A stretch of 64,000 bases of DNA from Aphelenchoides besseyi (GCA_024699855.1 JAMPIQ010000001.1:11656001-11720000); one strand, 5' to 3'. Shown: positions 46,994 to 59,421, counted from the stretch's first letter. Made by a program: numbers and translations. The notes: generated from the letters alone by a model not told the origin.

Positions 46994-47660
46994 TTATGTC
47001 AAAACGATATGTCTAGAACAGAAAAGTGGAGTCAAATAAAAAGACAACTGTACATTAAGAATGGACTTGAACGTTCGGTTTCTGCGTATCAGGTCGATCT
47101 GAGCGGCGTTGAAAAAGAGAAATTGCATTCGGAATAAAGGACTGTTAGTTGCGGTAGAATCGTCCCGATCAGAAGTCTCCAGTTCTTGTCTGCAATGCTT
47201 GTAAGTCAAATAGAAGACAACAATGGAGAGCAGAACGACAAGAATGGCAACGAAGATCGTCATAATGATTGCTGAAAAGCGGCGGTTATTCGGTCTAGCG
47301 AAAGTCGTTATATCACAAGTTCTCAGCGTAATGAACAGTTCGTCTGCTCGCTAAAAGTAATAGATGAGTTAGCGACACTGTTCTTTTGCTCACCTTTGCA
47401 GCCCATTGAACGTCGTCCATTCCACACGCCTTGAAGCATGTTGATTGACCACCAAAGATGCCAGCCAACGGGTAGCCCGATGAGAAGGAAGAAGAGCGCG
47501 ACGGCATTTCAGTGTCCGATTGCGGCAGTTGGTCTCCGGAACGGACCTCGGCGTTTGCTGTATCGACTGGACGACCCAAGAAGTCACGAATACCAGAAAC
47601 AGTGCGCGAAACGTCCGAGAAAAGTTGACTGAGATCGACTTGTTGTTGCTGATCGGTCAT
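46994..47660 (-). CDS. Single-pass membrane protein, unknown
   Basis: Two exons join by gtgagcaa...cttttag to about 200 residues. The N-terminus is polar (MTDQQQQVDLSQLFSDVSRT, VSGIRDFLGRPVDTANAEVR) and Ser-rich. A short GIFGGQSTCFKACGMDDVQW segment follows. After RADELFITLRTCDITTFARP a single strongly hydrophobic helix appears (IFVAILVVLLSIVVFYLTY), then a basic KHCRQELETSDRDD tail. There is no N-terminal signal peptide, so it is either a type II/III anchor or internally signalled. No family is recognised. The C-terminal 50 residues may contain an undetected intron. Confidence 0.55.
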
Positions 47661-49390
47661 TTCTCAACAAACGAACACGACTAGCAAACTGACGTAGCGA
47701 AATGGACGTCCGAGAGGTCAACTTCACACGTCGTTTATTCTCGCATGCACTTGAAGTCGATTGAATGACATCCACCGAAACGTCCGTTTAGTTCTCGACC
47801 ATGCGGATGAACACGGAATTCACGCAACTTCTAATCGTGAGCTTCGCACAATCTGAAATGATCACGAATTGTAGCAAAATGAATAACCGAAATCACGATC
47901 TCTCGTCAGAGAACTTGAATTCGACCGTTTCAATGAGCAGCACTCGAAACTCAATGGTTAGATTGAGCTTCGTGTTTCATCGGATTGAAAGCAATTAAAA
48001 GAAAGAAGCGAGTCTCGAGAAGCGCAGAGGCCAACAAGTGGGAAGCCGAATGGTCGGCAGTGGGTCGGTCGATTGATGTTCGAACAGGAGACTGTTGCTA
48101 AGAGATGGAAAGAAACGGATAGGCACGACTGGGCAGTTGAACTCAAGACGCGAAACGAGCCATCAGTCAATTGGAACGGCAATCGGATGACACTGCGGAA
48201 GAAAGTCGACTTTTAGAAAACTTGTTGTTTTCCGTTGGCGCGAAGTCGGAAGCTCCTCCGCTCTGTCCGTTAACAATGTTAATTGTTGTTGGGTACGTTC
48301 AGTTGGTTCAGAACAGTTTTTCGTTTATTTCGTTGGTCCAAAGTTTGGAGCAGAGATTTCCGGTTTTGTTTAACTATGACCCCGAATTCCTTTTCGGAAT
48401 TAGTAACCTTTAATTTTTGGTGGAGATTATCTTGCAGTTTCTCCGTTGGTTGCAGTTTTCCGGTTAATTTTGTTTGTTGAAGATGGAAATTCAATGCCCT
48501 TAAATGTCGTCTTTCGTCGATTGTATGCAGATTCCGACAATCTTCTTTCCGATTTCGGTTCGACCGTTGACATTGCGGTTTTCATATTTGGAGTGAAATT
48601 CGATTTGAAGTGGAGATCGCGTTTTGTGTACCGGTTTACTAATGCACGTTACAACTTTAATTTGAACCGGAGATTTACACTACAAACGGAGCCAATGGAG
48701 TCGACAAAACAAAAGCACACAGGCGTGAAGACATCCGTAAATATCGTAAACAAAGAACAACAGAACTAAAAGGACAAGAGATGGTATTTCGGTGTATTGA
48801 ATGACTGTTCACTGATTAAATTCCGTCGACTCGAACTTAGGATTGTTCAGCTCTTCAATGTTATGGACGTTGAGTTTTGTTGTGAGAACGTTAATTAAGA
48901 GATTGCCGGTTGATGTGAAGAGATGCGATTGTTTGATGTGTAGCAAACACGTAAGAAGACAACGAAATTAACCGCGACTGGGCATGTATTGAAATCTGAA
49001 ATGGAGCGAATTACGTGCCTCGAATTTTAATTTCATTTCACCCCCAACTTTCAAGTGTCAACAATCAACTAGGCATGATGTAATGCCGTTAGAATAACCC
49101 GACTAAAAGGAAATGCTGTGACATTTGACTTCGAAAGTCAAAGGCTGCATCTTAAATAAGTTTATTTGCGTATACGAGTCATTACGTAATTTCAATCAGT
49201 AAAAACTCGAATGACATTTTCGCTGAGCTCCTGTCAGTTAGTGGTGCGTGGGATGTTGTATTCATCACTATTTTGTTTGCGGGGGATATGTATAGAAGGG
49301 AAACGACAACAAAGTCTCGGAGTTTTAGAAACAGAGCGGAAGTTGTTATGTCGGATACCGTATCGTTGGCTATCGATCTCTCTCTTCGAC
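47661..49390. other. Intergenic region with weak open frames
   Basis: About 1.7 kb. A 107-codon plus frame (48446-48769) and a shorter one (48171-48413) have no motif or matching exons and are treated as chance. No RNA gene recognised. Confidence 0.35.
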
Positions 49391-49920
49391 TTACCGTTTT
49401 TGTTCTTCAAACGCTGAAGCCAATGCTTTTTTTCCACGAGCTCCGTAATAGTGAAAGTCACGTTTCTGTTTGGCCAACTCGGCCATTGCGTTTTCACGAT
49501 CGAGTGCTTCTTGTCGCCGCCATTCTGATTCCTGGGCGTCGCGCTCAGCCAAAAGCTGCATTATAGTTTCCAAGTTGTTAGCTGCATACTGTGCCTGCAA
49601 ATATAATGAATTGGTTTTTGGACTAATCTCATGGATGATTGGGCCCGTTTGCATGCGCATCAAATATGCATGGTGACATTTATTTAAATACCAGACGGTT
49701 ACGAAAACTTCACTCCGCGTTTATCGGAATCAAGGTGGTTTTTTACCAAATGCTTTCAAGCAATTACCTCGTTAATTTGTGTCATTTCACGTTGCACCAT
49801 TTCGTCAACACGTGAGGAAGGATCTCGACTGTTCGGATGTTGAGCAAACGCTCCTGCCGCACTACACAACTCGAAAATAATTGCCATTAAAAGTGCACTG
49901 ATCAACACAATACGCTCCAT
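49391..49920 (-). CDS. Candidate amidated neuropeptide precursor (YYGAR-amide type)
   Basis: The start at 49920 lies behind TTTGCAG. Exon 1 is a signal peptide (MERIVLISALLMAIIFELCS) and a short pro-region to EMTQINE. After gtaattgc...tatttgcag, exon 2 gives AQYAANNLETIMQLLAERDA and a charged helix. It ends in the processing layout K-R DFHYYGAR G K-K ALASAFEEQ K-R. The peptide between two dibasic sites with a Gly amide donor would be DFHYYGAR-NH2. Its YYGAR-NH2 end recalls the FxGxR-NH2 tachykinin-related consensus with Tyr for Phe. The exon end also reads as a perfect donor (AAACG|gtaagt at 49391-49400), so another exon may follow instead of the TAA stop. Confidence 0.6.
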
Positions 49921-52900
49921 GTCGTCCAAATGTATGAGATTATCTGCAAAGTTAAGATTGAAAGACGAAAGATAGCACGTGAGAAAATCGAAATAGAATG
50001 TCACTCGATTTTCAGCATAAGCGGAACGAACGTGTGAATCAAGTACTTGTCTCGACATGACCGTGCCATGAGCAGAACAAGATGAGCCCCACAGATTTAT
50101 TGGCATTTAACCTCTTGGGAGACTCGAACAACCCACTCCCTCACTTCCAGTTTACACCTAATCTTGCCGAAACAATGAAAGAGAAGGTGAATAATGACAC
50201 CGTTTTCAACTGAGACGAAAAACAAACCCACGCCTCATCGGATGAGCTACGACAAACAATAAGCACGAGGTTTTAAGTCGAATATCAAAAAGCTTCAACT
50301 GCGGGGGCAATTGTTTTAACTAGAAAGCGCAGATTCATTAGTAGATGAACGGCCGCAAGCAAGAATAAAACGAAGTCATTTTTTGGACTGAAAAATTTAT
50401 GCAACGGAGCTCATCAAAATTTCGCGTTATTTCATGGAATAAAAGTTACAGAATGAGGACGAAGATTGAACATATACGACGCCTATCGTTCCTTGAACAC
50501 CACCAACTCAAACGAACCGTAGTCCTAAGAAGCGTTTTGGGCGGAGCCCAACAAATCCACAGACTCAAAGAACGTGTGTTCGAGACTGAGAAATTTGCGC
50601 AATGCGGACTTTAATGTGCTCCACAGATTGTGAATACATCGCGTGCTAACTGTGGTACAATTTTGCGCACAAACTCTTCGACGAACTGCAACCGTTGGGT
50701 TGTCGGCAACAAAGAGCTCGGGATTATCCAAAGATAATTTTGTCCAAAAGTAATTAACAGCAAGCGAGTCAAATCGAATAATATTCGATGTCCAATGAGC
50801 ACATTTGACTAAAAATAACCGCAATAATTGAGAGGCAAAAAAGATCCTTCCTACATAGTGTGTACGACTTTGCAAAGGTAAAAGATGATGGTCTGGAGCA
50901 AACCATTGAAATGAATAGAGCGAAGGAGGTGGTCACGAAAACAACTCTCGACAATCATTAGCATGTTTTTTGCGCCTGACTTCTCAAATTACCGTAACCG
51001 ACCACTCGTACCTGCCGTTCTGTGTTGACTAAAACCGCAACTCGACGGTTGTTTTTGAAAACTTATGGTTCAAACATCGAAGGGGATAGCAGTCAAATTG
51101 GCCACTTGTTCGGGCCGAGATCATCGGTCAGGAATTAAACGCATTCACGAGAATAAACGGAACGAGGGCGAACGGAACAAAAAGAACATTCCAACTTTTA
51201 CGGTATCTGTCCGAAAGAACATCTGATCGGACAAGCGGTGCGATCAAAGAACCCGAAGGTCAAAAGCCACGGACGAGCTGCCGGAAATGCCCGCAGGCTC
51301 AATAAACATGAAAACTAATGAGTGAATCCCGAAAATCAAACTGACAACTTTGAAATGCATTCTGAACCGAAAGACAATAAGAAAAAAGTGAGCAGAACAC
51401 ATCAAGGTCGAGACAAATAAAATCAAAACTATTGAGAAACGAAGGGCAATTTAAACAATGGAACATACGAAGACCACGCCCATTAGTCGCACAGAATGTA
51501 CTCAATCTGCTCCGCCTATCGTTTGAAATGCACAGGAAAATTGACAGCATGGTCACGTCGAAGCTTCCGAAACATATGCGTCGATCAGGAAAAAGCAGAT
51601 AGTTTTGCAAATTTGAGCTTGTCGAGTTGCAAACACTCAAAGTCGAATGTTCAAAAGTTCATGCGGGTAATAAATTGAATTAGACGTCGTAAGAGCTTCC
51701 GTGACTACTGTAAACATGAAACGATGTGATGAAATGGAAACCAAAACAAATGTTACGTTACGATGAGGGGAATTAATTTTTGGTTCCCGTCATGCTTCAT
51801 TTGGCCCCCGCCATTATCGAATCCTTTTCTTTAGGTAAATCCCTTAAGTTGCTCTGACGTTATAGAAGACGGAGATTAGCGGCAAATTCCGTCTGTTTAT
51901 TAGCAAATGGGCGATGACGAGACAGTTAAAGGGCAATTACGATTATAAATTTGACGTTTGATGTGAAAACTCATTAATTTATTATAATGAAAAGTCGTTG
52001 ACCGACCGACCGACTAGTCATGCCTTAAACCCGATTACATGCGTGCATTCCAATGATCCTTTAGTGGGTTTAACAATATTACGAACTCGTCTTTGTAGTG
52101 GAAATGATAGGCGGAAGTTATTTGCGCTAACTGCGTATCCAATTCGTTGAGAATAACTAACTAGTTTCTAAACTAAATGCATGAACGATTAGATCGACAT
52201 TTCCATAAATGGTCCTTCAGTTTGCTACATTTGACTTTTAAAGGCAGCTAAATTTTGGGTTTTAATCAGGAACTAAAAGCTCAAAACTTCAGAATTGAGA
52301 TGCCGAGCACGATAGTTGTAATTCGATGAACAAAAGTTTAAAGTACAAAAATTTTACTTCTCAGCACTCAACACGTTTCTCTGCTCAATTGAAATTCATT
52401 TGATCACGACATCGGAACAACTTCTAAAACACATACCGTAGACAATGTAGTTCCAAAGAAATCGCGTGACCACTAACCTGAAATGTTGCTGTATGAACAA
52501 TCTTTTTTCTTTAAATAGATGATCATTTCCGAAACCCAAACCCACTCAGATGACATCCGCTTTTAACTCTAGGAGTTCTTACAATGAATGACGTATTTTC
52601 GTATCAAATTGTTTACGTTGAGCTATCGTATCGACAGCTGCTTTCTGTTCGTGACGAATTAACTAAAACAGACGACGAACTTGAAGCACCGATGTTATCA
52701 ATAGTCAGTTACTCATTGAGGTTATAAGACAGCGGCTGTTTTGTGACGATAAGGTCACAACCTTCGAGTAGAAAGCTGCTTATAATCGACGGTTTAACTC
52801 CTCAATTTAGGCACAAATGACACCAATTCCTCGCGATTCGTGCAACTTTTCACAACTTGGATTGCTCTTCAAAACGTTTGCTTCGATTCAAAAGCTGAGT

Positions 52901-53040
52901 ATCGATTTATAACAGAAACTTGAAAACAACAAAACAATGAACTAGTGTTGAGAATGATAAGAACGAAGGCATTTGAGTTGTTTGGTACCGGTAAAAGAAA
53001 GAAACTGGGAATTCAATGAAACAGTTGAGCTTCAAAACGA
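49921..53040. other. Long gene-poor region
   Basis: About 3.1 kb. A minus-strand stretch around 50540-50800 reads weakly like the C-terminal part of a transposase (HNLWSTLKSALRKF) but in shifting frames, so I do not annotate a mobile element. A GACC triplicate at 52001-52013 is trivial. No RNA gene is seen. Confidence 0.35.
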
Positions 53041-53409
53041 TCAACCACGACTAGGCAAGTAGCGGAAACCAGTGAGATCACGACGTGCTCGAGAGTCGTA
53101 ACGGGACGGATAACGACGAGAATTCTGATCATCAGCAGCCCACAGAATGAACTTGTTGTTCTCGCGACGATCAACGGCATTCACGTACGGAGCTTGAGCG
53201 CCGGCGAAACCACCTTCGACTCGAGCAGCCGAAGACAGTGAGTCGGCCAGTTCTTTCAACGAAACCTAAAATATAAATGCCGTTAGTAGATCGTTCTCGC
53301 TTCTTACCGAGTTTGTCTCATCGTCTGTTGTCCGAGCCAAAGTGTAGGAATCGGCCGTCGAAAAGAGCAGACTGATGGCAACAACCAAAATCAGAACACG
53401 ATCGTACAT
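53041..53409 (-). CDS. Secreted neuropeptide-like precursor ending FRYLPSRG
   Basis: The start at 53409 is preceded by GGTTTCAG. Exon 1 gives signal peptide MYDRVLILVVAISLLFSTAD, and gtaagaag...tattttag joins to VSLKELADSLSSAARVEGGF and AGAQAPYVNAVD. Three dibasic sites (RR) divide the rest into ENNKFILWAADDQNS, YPSRYDSRA and a last peptide DLTGFRYLPSRG at the stop. A terminal Gly can become the amide, giving DLTGFRYLPSR-NH2. RYLPS resembles the arthropod pentapeptide proctolin RYLPT, but there is no cleavage site before it. The GC-rich codon choice is unlike the flanks and suggests high expression. About 107 aa in total. Stop TGA 53041-53043. Confidence 0.65.
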
Positions 53410-54215
53410 GTCGAAAGCAACGCAAATGGCTGAAACCACAAAGCAGATTAGTTTGTACGTTGCAACAAATTGAAACGACAAAAAAATCTCCGGAAAGGGC
53501 GCGGAGATTAATCGTTGGACCAAAATAAAAAAAGAAAATTTTGCACCTCTCGACTCTAATTTCGGACAACTAATTCATCGCCTAATTGTCACGAACATTC
53601 GTCCGAAAACTGCAGAAATTAACTTAGGAATCCCGCGGAATTCATTTGGAGAACGAAGAGCAGAAGAGCAACGGAAATCTCAAACCCCACGGTTGGACCC
53701 TAAAATGGCCGTTCGGGTGTTTTCGTCTGCTAAAGTCGATTTGTTTTTCGTGCTGAAACGATCCCAATAACAAGAAAACAGCGCCAACTCAAACGGCAAT
53801 TTCGATCGCATGAACGTCGACTGCCAATTCAGTTGAGGTGTCGAAACACAAAGTTTGTTTTATAGCTTATGTTTTGCTAATAGAACCACGTAGTTGACGG
53901 CTATTTATTCTTGATTCACATTAAAAGAAGACAGTGAACAGAGAAGGACAGTAAAATTTGGACATAAGATCAGACAATTGACTAAAGTATTCCGGAGGAA
54001 AATGCTCGGACACATCTCCAGGATTTGTACAGAAATCCATTCGACATTTCCAACAAGATATTTCCATTTTTGACAAACTTGCCAACAGAAACCTTTGGTC
54101 TCAACTCTACAGTTTTCGATTCGTTGCGTTCTGTTGCCTGCAGTTGTACGGCAAAAATGCACTGATGTAATTTGTCGTGGCCTTCGGTTTGATCGACAGT
54201 TTTGCTCTGCAGATT
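53410..54215. other. Divergent intergenic region
   Basis: About 800 bases between the peptide precursor (-) and ALG2 (+). Minus frames of 80-90 codons are chance. It must hold both promoters; a TTGCTCTGCAG acceptor lies next to the ALG2 ATG. Confidence 0.4.
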
Positions 54216-55599
54216 ATGGACAAGAAGAGTTCCAAGCGTGTTGTTATTTTGCATCCTGACTTGGGAATCGGTGGTGCCGAACGTTTGGTTTTGGACGCGG
54301 CTTTGGCGTTTCGGGAGTCAGAACACGAAGTCTCAATCGTCACAAATCATTTCAGCGAGAGTCATTGCTTCGAGGATGCATTGAAGTTTCGAGATGGTGA
54401 GTCTCAACCTCGCAATCCTTTTATTTGTCTTCAGATATTTTCGTGATTGCTCGGTGGTTTCCACGTTCCATTTTCGGTCGTTTCAACGCTCTCTGCGCTT
54501 ACATTCGCTTGTGTATTGCCGCTTTGTTCGTTCTCTTTAAACTTGACTGCGATGTTGTTTTCATGGACTCCGTAGGTTCAACTGACTATTTTGATTTGTA
54601 TTTGCAACTTTCAGATCTCACTTCCACTCGTTGTGTTTCGTTTGTTTTCGTTCATTCAAAGTCCACATCTGATTTTCTATTGTCACTATCCGGACAAACT
54701 ACTGACGAAGCGCGAAGATGCATTGAAGAAGTTTTATCGTTTCTTCGTCGACGGATTGGAACGATGGTCGATAGGAATGGCAGACAAGATCTACGTGAAC
54801 AGCGAATTCACGAAGTCGAAATGCGAAGAAGAGTTTCCGGCGTTGAAGAAACGAGATCGTTTGGACGTCTTATATCCGACATTAAGAACCGATTCACTTA
54901 ACATTGTCGCTAATCAAACCGATTTCAAAGAGCTGGATGAGTACGAAGTTGTGTTTCTGTCTATTAATCGATATGAAAAAAAGAAGAATGTTGGATTGGC
55001 CATTGAAGCATTTTGTAGGTTTTGCTCAATTTCTTGGTAACGGATTCGTTTAGCAGAGTTACTGAAATCTGACAACGTGGGTCTCACGAAATGTGTTCTT
55101 GTTATTGCCGGTGGATATGATCCACAAAATGAGGAGAACGAATTGGAATTCAACAAATTGAAAGCCTTAGCTAAAGAAAAAAACGTTGAGGAAAATGTGA
55201 TCTTTTTGAAGAGTCCAAGTGAGTTTGTTCTTGCACTTCAAATGACTTGAACTTTCAGGCGATTCACAAAAAGTCGAGCTTCTACGTCGTTGCCATATGG
55301 TCATCTATACGCCGGAAAACGAACATTTCGGAATTGTACCGTTGGAAGCCATGTACATGGAACGGTGCGTACTGGCGCACGATTCGGGAGGACCGAAGGA
55401 AACGGTGAAACGTGGAATAACCGGATTTCTAAGTCACAATACATCTGAAGATTTCGCAAAGTTTATGCAAAAAGCAATCATAGATCCCGAATTGATTCGA
55501 AAGTTGGGATCTAACGGAAAGCAACGGGTTGTAGATCGTTTTTCTTTCAATTCGTTTTCTCGAAAATTGATTTCCGATCTTAACAAAAAGGTCGAGTAA
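54216..55599 (+). CDS. alg-2: ALG2 alpha-1,3/1,6-mannosyltransferase
   Basis: Adds the second and third mannose to the dolichol-linked oligosaccharide on the cytosolic ER face. Start [20 protein letters not shown] (the G-G loop of GT4), continuing [17 protein letters not shown]. Later stretches are [80 protein letters not shown] and [20 protein letters not shown], with the E-x7-E pair in [13 protein letters not shown]. About five short introns. The ATG lies five bases from a CTCTGCAG acceptor. The length is about 400 aa, near family size. It is the first gene of an operon-like block. Confidence 0.93.
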
Positions 55600-55652
55600 G
55601 TAACGGGCTTTAAATCAGCTAGCAAAATCGGTCTGACTAATCAATTGAACTT

Positions 55653-55658
55653 AATAAA
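55653..55658 (+). terminator. Poly(A) signal of ALG2, operon-internal
   Basis: AATAAA 55 bases after the ALG2 stop and 106 bases before the next ATG, a spacing typical of nematode operons. Confidence 0.55.
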
Positions 55659-55763
55659 TTATTCTGCTTCGTTCTGTACTAATGCTTTCATGATAGCCGT
55701 CAATACGGTTTGATACTTATTGTTAATGTAGTGATATTTTAAATGATAACTTAACTAGTTGAA

Positions 55764-57903
55764 ATGCCGACAGTGAACGTAAAGAAACGACTTCTGGATT
55801 CGACTCTCGGAAAGTCTTACACTCAAAAAGAACTTGACGACCTCTTTTTTGCTTTCGGTCTTGAGTTGGATGATGTGGTTGGTTGTTGTTCCAGTCGCTT
55901 GTGTAATGTTTAACTTTAGGTAACAGAAAAAGATGACAACGGTCGGGATGAAGAGATCTACAAAATTGAAGTGCCAGCCAACCGCTACGATCTTCTTTGT
56001 GTTGAGGGTTTGTCTCGTGCTCTTCGAGTCTTCAATGATGGGTTGGTTGGGCGAATTGAGTTTTTGTGAACATTCTGTTTAGTGAGAAGCCGCCAAAATA
56101 TGAATTGCGACCATCGAAGACGCCAATTGTCTTGAAAGTGGAAAGATCGGTAATTTTCTCGCATATTTCTTTTCACTGTAGTTGTTCATTCAGACCAAAG
56201 AGATTCGTGAATACGTGGTGTCGGCAGTTTTGCGGAATGTGAGCATTGACGCGGATGTTTACGCGAGTTTCATCGATTTGCAAGACAAACTGCACCAAAA
56301 CATTTGTCGAAAAAGAACTTTGGTTTCGGTTGGTACTCACGATCTGGACACCATTCAACCGCCGTTTGTGTACAAGGCCCAGAAACCGGAAGACATCCGT
56401 TTTGTTCCATTGAACAAGGATAAGGAGTACAATTCTCGTGATCTGCTCGAGCTTTACAAAGTGAGTTGGTTTGTTTGAAATAGAAAGGTGGTTGAATGTC
56501 TTTAGAATGATCTTCATCTTCGCGAGTTCGTTCCGATTATCATCGACAAACCGCTCTATCCGGTTATTTGTGATTCTAACGGTGTGATTTGTTCTCTTCC
56601 GCCAATCATCAACAGTGAGCGTTTAAACGGGAATTTCAATTACGATACCTGCTTTTAGGTGAACATTCAAAAATTAAGTTGACAACCAAAAATATTTTTA
56701 TCGAAGCAACAGCAACCGACTTACGAAAAGCGGAGATTGTTTTGGACACGTTGGTTACAATGTTCGGTCAATATTGTAAAGAGAAGTTTACGGTTGAACC
56801 GGTGAAAGTCGTCTACGAAGACAATCGGATTCCGGAGACCGAGTATCCGGTGAGCGATGAAATGGATTGTTTATGATCTTTTGGATTCTAGAAATTAACC
56901 TATCGTAAACAGTTAGTCAAAGTGAATAACGTGAACAAAAAGATTGGAGTGAAATGTACAGCAGATGAAATGGTTTCGTTGCTCTACAAAATGTGTTTGT
57001 CGGCCAAGATCAATGGAAAAGATGAACTCGAAGTTGTCGTGCCACCAACTCGACATGACATTCTACACGAATGTGATATCGCTGAAGATGTTGCATTAGC
57101 GTACGGTTACAATAGAATTGTAACTCAACTGCCCGAAGCACATACCGTCGCTCAACCGTTTCCGTTGAACAAACTTTCCGATCAACTTCGCTTGGGAATT
57201 GCAAATGCCGGATGGACCGAAGTATTGAATTTTGTTTTGTGCTCTTCCGAAGACATTTCAACGAAATTGCGACGAACGGATGGACTGAAGAATAGTGTCA
57301 AAATCGCCAATCCGAAAACTTTGGAATTTCAAGTTGGTTTCGTGTAAACATTGGTTGATTAAGATTTTAGGTTGTTCGTAACTCTTTGCTTCCCGGTCTA
57401 TTGAAGACGTTGTCGAACAATCGAGATATGGCATTACCGTTGAAATTGTTCGAAGTACAAGATATTGTAACGAAGGATACGACTACTGGTAAGCATGTAG
57501 AACTACAAACAATGCTAAACTAATATCTCAGATACAAACACACGAAACCAAAGAAACGCTGCAGCTATTTACTGCAACAAAACCGGTTCGTTCGAAGTTA
57601 TTCACGGTCTTCTCGATCGAATTATGGAGCTTTTGGACATTCCATGTGCTCAGCAAACCAAAGAATATGGTTACAGCATCAAAGGAGTTGACGGTAGGAA
57701 AGCAATAAACTTGCACAGTTTAATAAAATACTTCAGATCCGACTTTTTTTCCCGGTCGTTCTGCTGAAATTTCTCTAAAACGTGCAAACGGTGAGACTGT
57801 GAAATTGGGCGTCTTTGGAGTTCTTCATCCCGATGTGTTGGCCAGTTACTCGTTGTCCAATCCTTGTTGTGCATTAGAAATTAATGTTGAATTGTTCCTT
57901 TAA
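55764..57903 (+). CDS. FARSB: Phenylalanyl-tRNA synthetase beta subunit (cytosolic)
   Basis: Charges tRNA-Phe with its alpha partner. Start [20 protein letters not shown], then [20 protein letters not shown] and [20 protein letters not shown]. Middle parts are [45 protein letters not shown], and [20 protein letters not shown] with the B5 domain. C-terminal parts are [39 protein letters not shown] and [16 protein letters not shown]. These follow the FARSB order, including the catalytic-like synthetase fold at the end. About ten short introns. Stop 57901-57903. ATTAAA at 57937-57942 is about 94 nt before the next acceptor. Confidence 0.94.
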
Positions 57904-58036
57904 GTATTTTGGTCACTTGTTATCAATTTTTGTTGAATTAAAGTAATCTGTTATTGATCTCATGCATTCAAACGCTGGTTATTATAACCGTCAATATTTA
58001 GTTGATCGCACATTTTATCTTAATGCAAACTTTTAG

Positions 58037-58729
58037 ATGTTGAGTGACTGTATTCTCATTATTGCAATTGCCGTCTTTACGGCACTCTTGGGTGAAGGAT
58101 TAACGTACATTTTGGTGTACAGATCCGATGAATACAAACGATTGAAGGTTTGATAGCTTATTGTTTCCATCTATATATTTTCAATTCTAGTCGACTATGG
58201 AACGCAAAACCAAACGATTGGAGAAGCAGAAAGAGACGGTAACCTCCGGACAGAAACAACAAAAAAAGAAGATCGAACGTGAGGAAGAGCGATTGAAAGC
58301 AACCAATCGAGATCTATCAATGTTCCGAATGAAGTCGATGCTCGGTATGATCCCATTTCACATCGAAAAGAATCTTATGTTTAGCCATTGGTTTTGTTTT
58401 TACTGCGCTTTTATCAACTTTCTCGTCCATCTTCGAAGGTACGTTTGAGTTTATTGTATGATGGAAGTTTTGGGTTTTCAGGTCGTGTTGTCGCTAAGCT
58501 CCCGTTCGAGCCGATTTCTTTTGTCCAAGGGATTAGTCATCGTAATTTGATTGGAGAAGATTACACGGATTGCAGTTTCATTTTCCTTTACATTCTCTGC
58601 ACAATGAGCATCAGACAGAATCTGCAAAAAGCCTTGGGTTTCGCTCCATCTCGAGCGATTGGTCGTCAATCTCAAAACGGCGGTTTCTTTGCTCAATCCG
58701 CAAATCAGAATCCATTTGGAATGCGTTAA
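58037..58729 (+). CDS. TMCO1: TMCO1 ER membrane calcium-load channel
   Basis: A small ER membrane protein, a Ca2+ release channel on store overload and an EMC/YidC-like insertase component. Start directly after AACTTTTAG: MLSDCILIIAIAVFTALLGE, then GLTYILVYRSDEYKRLK. A basic coiled coil (RKTKRLEKQKETVTSGQKQQ, KKKIEREEERLKATNRDLS) and MKSML follow. After a short intron a second hydrophobic part appears (AIGFVFTALLSTFSSIFEGR). It ends VVAKLPFEPISFVQGISHRN, DYTDCSFIFLYILCTMSIRQ, NLQKALGFAPSRA. All landmarks of TMCO1 are conserved. Third gene of the ALG2-FARSB-TMCO1 block. Confidence 0.95.
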
Positions 58730-59421
58730 AATTCCTTCAAAGTATCGTATGACCATGTAAATCGAGTCAACTCGCAAATTGTCTCCGAATTGAACACGAA
58801 GCTCCATTGCTTGTCCCTTTGTAGTAATCGATTTAATAAAGACGTTTCTTCTTCTAACTTGTTTTTTGGATTACGCGATTCGTTTCTCCGTAAATGAGCG
58901 ACAACGAGGATCTTCTGGAAGAGTCCGTGTGTTTTCTCTGCTCAACATAAATGAGAAAACTTCGACGCCCTCTCATCGTCTATCGTTACGCTGACGTGTA
59001 TGTAATCGATTGTGCGGACTTTAAATTATCTGAATGAAGTGGTCAATTGCACGGTTCAAACCAGCAGCTCATCAGTTCACTCAAATTGATGTGCAACGTG
59101 GCAAACCGGAACGGCGATCGACGAGAACAATCGACGGTTAACGTAAACCGCTTGACAGTTTTCTTTTCTAGTTCCGAATATTAGACGAAAGACGGCGCTT
59201 TTCGCAAACGAGCACCGTGTCTCCAACGGCAGAAAGCGGTCAAGGACGACGACATGAGCAGCGAAGGTACCCGCAGATTCCGTCCGTCGACTTGCCGAAT
59301 TGTTCAACTTTATGCAATGAATTACGTGTATTTCGTTCGTTCAAGTTCCGTTAGTCGTTGACGATATGATAACGTCGAGATCATTTTTTTGTGTTCAAAT
59401 TCCAAATTGATTCGATTTCAG
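58730..59421. other. Intergenic region
   Basis: About 700 bases. AATAAA near 58835 probably ends TMCO1. The remainder is likely the TXNDC12-like promoter; no other feature is seen. Confidence 0.4.

Noticed and set aside
48171..48769. Two plus-strand open frames of 80 and 107 codons
   Set aside because: No domain, no splice logic, and composition resembles translated AT-rich intergenic DNA.
52001..52013. GACC tandem triplicate
   Set aside because: Too short to be a meaningful repeat.
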